Part shown: in pieces, positions 63,744 to 64,000 of the stretch | How the letters are laid out: each line of letters begins with the position of its first letter | Position numbering within the stretch: position 1 is the first letter of the stretch | Assembly: GCA_054601695.1 (NCBI GenBank) | Contig: BAAHQB010000002.1 | Coordinates: 1,488,001 to 1,552,000 of the forward strand | Reading direction: 5' to 3' | Source: Amorphochlora amoebiformis | Lineage: Eukaryota; Cercozoa; Chlorarachniophyceae | DNA: 64,000 nucleotides | Made by a program: the position numbers and the translations under genes | Notes under the pieces: generated by a model | The model's input: only the letters and a program-made list of their open reading frames with translations | The model's database searches: none | What the model was told of the DNA's origin: nothing

Positions 63744-64000
63744 GCTTGAAAGCTTAAGATGATACAAACGGGGAGGTAGCTCGTGAATCTCAACACCTAG
63801 GGACTTGATCGAATATTTCTGTTCTATGAAATTGATTCGGATCGACTGGTGCTAATTTTGTCTTGCGGCCTTTGTTGGGCTGAAATCTACGACTATGATT
63901 GGCGAATTAATACAACATTATTAATCCTGACCTTATAATTTACCGACAACTTCACGCATGTGCTGTTGTTGTACTGCTAGTACTGCACGCACGCACCTCT
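63744..64000 (+). other. 3' flank of the fibrillin gene
   Basis: Unique sequence after the TAA stop, with no TA microsatellite and no convincing exon. It should contain the 3' UTR; ATTAATACAACATTATTAATCC near 63900 is AT-rich but not a canonical AATAAA. The window ends before any further gene is recognisable. Confidence 0.5.

Overview
The window reads as nuclear DNA of a photosynthetic unicellular eukaryote. The main evidence is a plastid-lipid-associated (PAP/fibrillin) gene and the 3' half of a plastid-type F1-ATPase gamma gene. These sit beside a mitochondrial i-AAA protease, a PTEN-family lipid phosphatase and a nuclear cold-shock-domain protein. All genes are intron-rich. Exons are short and of balanced base composition, while most introns and spacers are filled with (TA)n and related (TG/CA/GA)n microsatellite. 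I cannot name the lineage; an alga with a secondary plastid (stramenopile, haptophyte or chlorarachniophyte) is a guess.

The gene models below were assembled by hand from exon-sized peptides bounded by AG and GT (a few GC), keeping reading phase across each junction. Left to right: (1) 445-5042 +, 3' part of ATP synthase gamma. (2) 5681-18110 -, about 630 residues: N-terminal helical region, a C2-like domain, then a PTEN phosphatase with intact HCKAGKGRTG and its own C2 domain. (3) 18559-23759 +, a complete 684-residue YME1-like AAA zinc protease. (4) 24683-38797 +, about 500 residues: Arg-rich targeting peptide, COQ10/START-like segment, long unrecognised helical part. (5) 39182-44615 -, about 176 residues: cold-shock domain plus basic tail. 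(6) 45847-46269 -, a candidate small UBA-like protein. (7) 46930-63743 +, about 714 residues in 30 exons: proline-rich modular N-terminal half, coiled coil, C-terminal PAP/fibrillin domain.

The genes alternate in orientation. Convergent pairs (1/2 and 4/5) share spacers of 384-638 bp. Divergent pairs (2/3 and 6/7) share promoter-sized gaps of 448 and 660 bp. There is no operon logic; the shared theme is organelle function (plastid ATP synthase, mitochondrial protease, probable mitochondrial lipid-binding protein, plastid lipid-associated protein) plus phosphoinositide and RNA-binding proteins.

Beyond the genes, the striking property is intron architecture. Introns are either 57-70 nt and repeat-free, or hundreds to nearly two thousand nt of almost pure (TA)n. 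Short exon-edge fragments have been copied into neighbouring introns. Several introns carry degenerate telomere-like CCCTAA arrays or a 620-bp CT/TTCA satellite. There are very small exons (13-17 nt) and three candidate GC-AG introns. I found no tRNA, rRNA, CRISPR array or transposon.
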